DNA of 8,978 nt from Bacteroidota bacterium (lineage in GTDB: Bacteria; Bacteroidota; Bacteroidia; NS11-12g; UBA955): NCBI GenBank assembly GCA_947450015.1, contig CANFUB010000091.1, forward strand, positions 1-8,978. The letters are read 5' to 3'. Shown here in pieces: positions 6,255-8,978 of this stretch. A model generated the notes under the pieces. It ran no database searches. It saw only the letters and a list, made by a program, of their open reading frames with translations, and had not been told where the DNA came from. The stretch's first letter is position 1; every line of letters starts with the position of its first letter. Made by a program: the position numbers and the translations under genes.

Positions 6255-7091
6255 TTATGTTTTAGATGAATTGAATTCTTTAATAATTTCATTTATTAAA
6301 TCATTAGCCTTGTTGTTTTTTTTATCTAAAATTGCAATTATCTCCTTAATATTTAATAGGCTTCTTAGCTTTTTGCCATAACTTGAATTACTTAATCCTT
6401 TTGATAATTTCAGCTTTTCAATACTTGGATTTTCATTCGTTTTTCTTATAAAAACTCTAACAGTGTTTTTAGATTTATTGTATTTTTCAAAGATAAAATT
6501 GAGAATGTTTTCTGCATTTTTTGAGTTAATTATAAATTTTGTGTCTTTACTATTTGCGCTAATAATCGAACATGCATAGCCTATCTCTGAATAGGTGTAA
6601 TTGTATTTTCTTGTACTTATTACTTTTGGGTTTTTGCTTGTAAATTCTTCTAATTTCCAAATAGCTGTTTTTAATAATTCGGATTTAATATCAATAACAT
6701 TGAGAAATTCAAAAATCAGTGTTTCAGATATTTTCCAGTCTTTGTAACTTCTAGAATTTTGAAGCAATATTTCTTCACGAAGAGCAGCAATTAGTTCAAG
6801 TTCAAAGAGTATATCTTCAAAGTCGAAATCCTTATTCACTTTTTTTAGCTTTTCTACTAGTTTAAGTAAAACCTCCCCAGTTTCTTCACAATTATTATAT
6901 TGGTATTTATAGTCCCGAATAAACGCCTTAATGTTTTCAAAAGAAGAGTGGACTTTTAAGTAATTAATAACATTCAGCATATGTTGTTCAATCTCTTCTA
7001 AGTTAGCTATCGGTTGAATTGCTAATTGTTTATCTTCTTTTTGAAGAATATTTATTTTACTAAATTGATTTAAAAAATTTACGTCTATCAT
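6255..7091 (-). CDS. Unknown 278-residue protein, translationally coupled to the integrase
   Basis: I do not recognise the family. The protein is Lys/Glu/Asn/Ile-rich and mostly helical, with no signal peptide, no membrane segment and no obvious catalytic motif, so it is probably cytoplasmic. Residues 28-150 look like a helical bundle (EEIEQHMLNVINYLKVH, VLLKLVEKLKKVNKDF, ILFELELIAALREEILLQN). Residues 160-278 are more mixed: KYNYTYSEIGYACSII, then a basic end with RVFIRKT and YGKKLRSLLNIKEIIAIL that could contact DNA. Its ATG overlaps the integrase stop by four bases (ATGA), so the two are made together and probably act together. Its position between integrase and HTH factor is where small accessory regulators of Bacteroidetes integrative elements sit. 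RteC-like proteins are one idea, but I cannot see convincing RteC motifs. Confidence 0.75.
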   Translation of the reverse strand: MIDVNFLNQFSKINILQKEDKQLAIQPIANLEEIEQHMLNVINYLKVHSSFENIKAFIRDYKYQYNNCEETGEVLLKLVEKLKKVNKDFDFEDILFELELIAALREEILLQNSRSYKDWKISETLIFEFLNVIDIKSELLKTAIWKLEEFTSKNPKVISTRKYNYTYSEIGYACSIISANSKDTKFIINSKNAENILNFIFEKYNKSKNTVRVFIRKTNENPSIEKLKLSKGLSNSSYGKKLRSLLNIKEIIAILDKKNNKANDLINEIIKEFNSSKT

Positions 7092-8353
7092 TTTTTGTTA
7101 CTTGGTTTTATTTTGGTGGTAAATGAACCAAATGCAATGTTTGAATCTTCGTCATCTATTTTAATATATGCCTTGAATTGTTCATATGATTTGTGACCAC
7201 TCACTTTCATTATGTCTTCAGCATTTATTCCTTGGCTAAGGGATAAAGTGCAAAAGGTACGTCTGCCAACATGGCTTGTACATAAATTATACCTAAAATC
7301 TGAATGTTCAACCTTTTTGTTGCCTGTCATTGTAATCCACGATTGAATCTTATTAAATTCTGCCTTTTTGCATACCTCTTTCAAATAAATATTAAAATTT
7401 TGATTCGTAATGCTTGGTAATCCCTTTTTATATTTTGCAAAAATTAGGCGCAAATGATTTTTAAGTTCGGGGTGCAGTGGAATCTTGACCCTTTCATTCG
7501 TTTTTTGTTGGTAAATGTCAATATAAGTATCATGCAAATTATTTTTGTTCAATAAAGAGGGTATATCAGAAAATCTTTGGCCAGTTAAAATTTCTAATAT
7601 AAATAGATCTCTCACCCGATCATATTTAGGTTCATCCTTTAAATCCAAGTTTATTAGTGTTTCAACTTCATGTTGTTTGAGCGCAATATTAAACGTCTCA
7701 ATTTCTTTTAAATATTCAAATTCATCTAAATCAATTTCAGCTTTAATGGCATTAATTTTTTTTAAAAATTTAAAAAATTGTTTAAGGTTTTTAAGGTATT
7801 TGTTGGTAGTACTATTGTTGAATTTTTTATCATCAATACAATAAAGGTCTCTAAAATTATTCCAAGTTTCAATATTAATATTTTCTAAAATAATTGAACC
7901 GTATTTTTTTTGAAAAGCATTCAAATGGTTTAGTGAACCTATAGTTTTCTTTTTAGTAGTCTCACTCCAAATTAATTGATTGGCCCTCTTGTAAAGTTCA
8001 TAGGCATCTTCAAATGTGATTTTAGATATGTCAGAATTCTTTCCAATCTTAGTATAATATATATCCCTTATTTCGATTAAGTTGGGTTTTCTTCCCTCTC
8101 TAATCAAATCCATTTCAATTCTAATCAATGATTCTCGAATGCTATTTAGAGTAGAAGTGTAGTCAAGATAAAATGGGGCTGATTTGCGAATTAATTCTTT
8201 CTTGCCTTTTGTTTGTCGAATATTACAATAGGCAGTTATAAATGCTTCACCACTTGCAAATCTGAGACGATTTGTTTTATTACTTATTGAAATATACAAT
8301 TGAGATTGTGATTTGGCTTTTGGCGTCAAAAGATAGAATGAAACTGTTAGCAT
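7088..8353 (-). CDS. Tyrosine-type integrase of an integrative element (arm-binding plus catalytic domains)
   Basis: The protein has 421 residues, the usual size for Bacteroidetes element integrases. Residues 1-105 are an arm-type DNA-binding domain (VSFYLLTPKAKSQSQLYISIS, then TLNSIRESLIRIEMDLIREGR). Residues 112-205 are the SAM-like core-binding domain (TFEDAYELYKR, then NKYLKNLKQFFKFLKK). The catalytic domain covers about 225-410. Active-site residues are complete: R260 in TGQRFSDI, K284 in QQKTNE, H361 and R364 in TSHVGRRTF, H387 in SGHKSYEQF, and nucleophile Y396 in FKAYIKI. It is first in a minus-strand set and shares an ATGA overlap with the next gene. Its ATG lies about 210 bases from a tRNA 3'-end fragment, as expected for an integrase next to its attachment site. 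A predicted promoter and three tandem 12-mers lie just upstream. Function is confident; the exact target is inferred. Confidence 0.92.
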   Translation of the reverse strand: MLTVSFYLLTPKAKSQSQLYISISNKTNRLRFASGEAFITAYCNIRQTKGKKELIRKSAPFYLDYTSTLNSIRESLIRIEMDLIREGRKPNLIEIRDIYYTKIGKNSDISKITFEDAYELYKRANQLIWSETTKKKTIGSLNHLNAFQKKYGSIILENINIETWNNFRDLYCIDDKKFNNSTTNKYLKNLKQFFKFLKKINAIKAEIDLDEFEYLKEIETFNIALKQHEVETLINLDLKDEPKYDRVRDLFILEILTGQRFSDIPSLLNKNNLHDTYIDIYQQKTNERVKIPLHPELKNHLRLIFAKYKKGLPSITNQNFNIYLKEVCKKAEFNKIQSWITMTGNKKVEHSDFRYNLCTSHVGRRTFCTLSLSQGINAEDIMKVSGHKSYEQFKAYIKIDDEDSNIAFGSFTTKIKPSNKK

Positions 8354-8410
8354 CGTTTTATAGGATTTAGTTGTTTCGTAGATTGAAATTTAATATATAA
8401 AAACTAAGTG

Positions 8411-8442
8411 CAAATATAGACCATTGACAATAACATTGACAA
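8411..8442 (-). promoter_or_regulatory. Candidate integrase promoter overlapping tandem repeats
   Basis: On the minus strand TTG (8442-8440) and TATATTTG (8418-8411) are 21 bases apart, fitting the Bacteroidetes promoter pattern. The leader to the integrase ATG is about 50 bases. The -33 region and spacer lie within the 12-bp tandem repeats, so a protein bound there would control integrase expression. Confidence 0.5.
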
Positions 8443-8457
8443 TAACATTGACAATAA
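8422..8457. repeat. Three perfect tandem copies of a 12-bp repeat
   Basis: CATTGACAATAA occurs three times in direct succession (8422-8433, 8434-8445, 8446-8457) with no mismatch. The 12-bp period is close to one helical turn, so bound proteins would line up on one face. Position between the integrase and the attachment site suits arm-type binding sites for the integrase, or an operator for a regulator. Confidence 0.85.
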
Positions 8458-8517
8458 TTGCATTATTTGGTTGAATTCTGCTAAATAGTATTATAGTATA
8501 AATAAATTAAAATACAG

Positions 8518-8531
8518 ATATACAAGTATAT
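8518..8531. repeat. Short inverted repeat near the attachment site
   Basis: ATATAC-AA-GTATAT is a perfect 14-base inverted repeat in AT-rich DNA, about 35 bases from the tRNA fragment. It may be an accessory binding site or a product of the base composition. Confidence 0.25.
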
Positions 8532-8566
8532 AGGTATTTAATAATGTTTAGCTGTGTATTATTGGG

Positions 8567-8586
8567 GATTCCCCTACGGACTACAA
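8567..8586 (+). other. Putative attachment site: 3' end of a tRNA gene (probably tRNA-Glu)
   Basis: GATTCCCCTACGGACTACAA reads as the last part of a tRNA: end of the T-loop (GATT), T-stem 3' strand (CCCCT), acceptor 3' strand (ACGGACT), discriminator A at 8583, then CAA. The order T-stem CCCCT directly followed by an A-initial acceptor strand matches tRNA-Glu, from memory. The 5' part of the tRNA is absent: no AGTCCGT or GGTCCGT acceptor strand lies upstream, and the sequence there is AT-rich element DNA. A strong terminator follows, as after a genuine tRNA gene. This is what the far side of an element integrated into a tRNA 3' end looks like, with the intact tRNA copy expected beyond the left end of the element. 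No second copy is visible in this window. Confidence 0.6.
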
Positions 8587-8593
8587 GTCAATC

Positions 8594-8622
8594 AAAAGCC
8601 ACCTTCAGGTGGCTTTTTTATT
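8594..8622 (+). terminator. Rho-independent terminator behind the tRNA fragment
   Basis: AAAAGCCACCT (8594-8604) and AGGTGGCTTTT (8607-8617) form a perfect 11-bp inverted repeat around TC, followed by a T-rich tract. It is a strong plus-strand terminator, and probably the original terminator of the tRNA transcript left on the chromosomal side of the integration. Confidence 0.85.
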
Positions 8623-8644
8623 TTGTGCTCAGCTATATTGAAAA

Positions 8645-8798
8645 TTTATTTTCAAAAGTTGATGAACACAAAATAATGCGATCGAAGATCGCAGATTGGC
8701 TTGTAAAGCCCCACCCCCTGGGAAGGGCGCAGCCATTCCCTCGGGGTGGGGAAGAAAATTTCATCGCGAGCCGTAACGAATTTTAGTAGAAACCACCA
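8645..8798. repeat. Hairpin-rich 154-bp repeat unit, copy 1
   Basis: Parts of this unit recur 154 bases later: 8645-8658 (identical to 8799-8812) and 8671-8740 (2 mismatches to 8825-8894), with a dissimilar 12-base stretch between. It holds two stem-loops. One is TGCGATC-GAA-GATCGCA (8677-8693). The other is a large GC-rich one in which CCCCACCCC (8709-8717) pairs with GGGGTGGGG (8743-8751) and GGGAA (8720-8724) with TTCCC (8736-8740). I see no coding potential. It resembles an interspersed extragenic palindromic repeat; a structured RNA is the alternative. Confidence 0.75.
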
Positions 8799-8900
8799 TT
8801 TATTTTCAAAAGCGAGGGGAAAAAAAATAATGCGATCGAAGATCGCAGATTGGCTTGTATAGCCCCACCCTCTGGGAAGGGCGCAGCCATTCCCAGGGGT
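8799..8900. repeat. Hairpin-rich repeat unit, copy 2 (3' part missing)
   Basis: This is the second copy of the 154-bp-period unit. The small hairpin (8831-8847) is intact. The larger hairpin keeps its inner stem, with TGGGAA (8873-8878) pairing to TTCCCA (8890-8895). It continues with C8872-G8896, a T-G pair and two C-G pairs, although the outer sequence differs from copy 1. The 3' third of copy 1 is absent and is replaced by AT-rich sequence from about 8900. Confidence 0.7.
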
Positions 8901-8910
8901 AATAAGTTGA

Positions 8911-8975
8911 TAGTTAATTGTTATTAGTTACTAAGGAAACAGCCTTTTAAGTCATTAGTTAATCGTTAATAGTTA
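8911..8975. repeat. AT-rich direct repeats at the right edge
   Basis: TAGTTAATTGTTATTAGTTA (8911-8930) recurs as TAGTTAATCGTTAATAGTTA (8956-8975), 18 of 20 identical and 45 bases apart. GTTAAT/GTTAGT-type repeats are common in Bacteroidetes intergenic DNA. The rest of the stretch to 8978 shows no gene. Confidence 0.6.
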
Positions 8976-8978
8976 TTA

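Noticed and set aside
7545..7844. Plus-strand open frame of 99 residues inside the integrase
   Set aside because: Antisense shadow of the conserved integrase; Ser/Leu-rich with no recognisable motif.
8422..8457. CRISPR array
   Set aside because: The repeats are 12 bp, directly adjacent and without spacers, and there are no cas genes; this is a binding-site type tandem repeat.
8564..8574. GGGGATTCCCC as an operator palindrome
   Set aside because: The right half is explained as the tRNA T-stem strand; the left GGGG may be element DNA mimicking the other strand, but the match is too short for an independent claim.
8520..8586. Complete tRNA gene
   Set aside because: No 5' acceptor strand, D-arm or anticodon arm can be found upstream; only the 3' end is present.
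8544..8786. Open frame of 80 residues on the plus strand
   Set aside because: It runs through the tRNA fragment, the terminator hairpin and the palindromic repeat, has no protein-like pattern, and is an accident of non-coding DNA.

Overview
The window looks like an accessory region of a Bacteroidota (Bacteroidetes) chromosome. Pointers are the low GC of most genes, start codons without a clear Shine-Dalgarno but with A-rich leaders, matches to the Bacteroidetes promoter pattern TTG-N17-23-TAnnTTTG, and the protein families present: Bacteroidetes-type RHS/YD-repeat tips, two Bacteroidetes-type tyrosine recombinases, and an outer-membrane barrel protein with a signal peptide.

Left part (1-2099, minus strand): a tandem set of promoter-poor RHS 'tip' cassettes. 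The first, in transcription order, is a short RHS-core fragment fused to an unrecognised C-terminal domain (845-2068). It overlaps by one base with a membrane-anchored small protein that is a candidate immunity partner (273-845). A second RHS-core fragment then begins at about 195 or 165 and runs off the left edge. The two core fragments share a 69-bp near-identical DNA block (81-149 and 1945-2013) with a sharp edge, as expected of exchangeable RHS-CT cassettes. A tyrosine recombinase (2126-3187, plus strand) diverges from the array.

Middle (3235-5736, plus strand): a large secreted, probably outer-membrane protein with a long charged coiled coil set between barrel-like parts. It looks more native in composition than its neighbours.

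Right part (5774-8586, minus strand): an integration module made of an arm-type tyrosine recombinase (7088-8353), an ATGA-coupled 278-residue protein of unknown function (6255-7091), and a small helix-turn-helix protein resembling excisionases (5774-6076). Upstream of the integrase are three perfect 12-bp tandem repeats that overlap a predicted promoter. They are followed by a 20-bp fragment that reads as the 3' end of a tRNA, probably tRNA-Glu (8567-8586), with a strong terminator behind it. The simplest reading is that this is the right attachment site of an element integrated in a tRNA gene, with the element extending leftwards, possibly across the whole window.

Far right (8587-8978): non-coding DNA with a tRNA terminator, a 154-bp-period repeat pair able to form GC-rich hairpins, and short AT-rich GTTAAT-type repeats.
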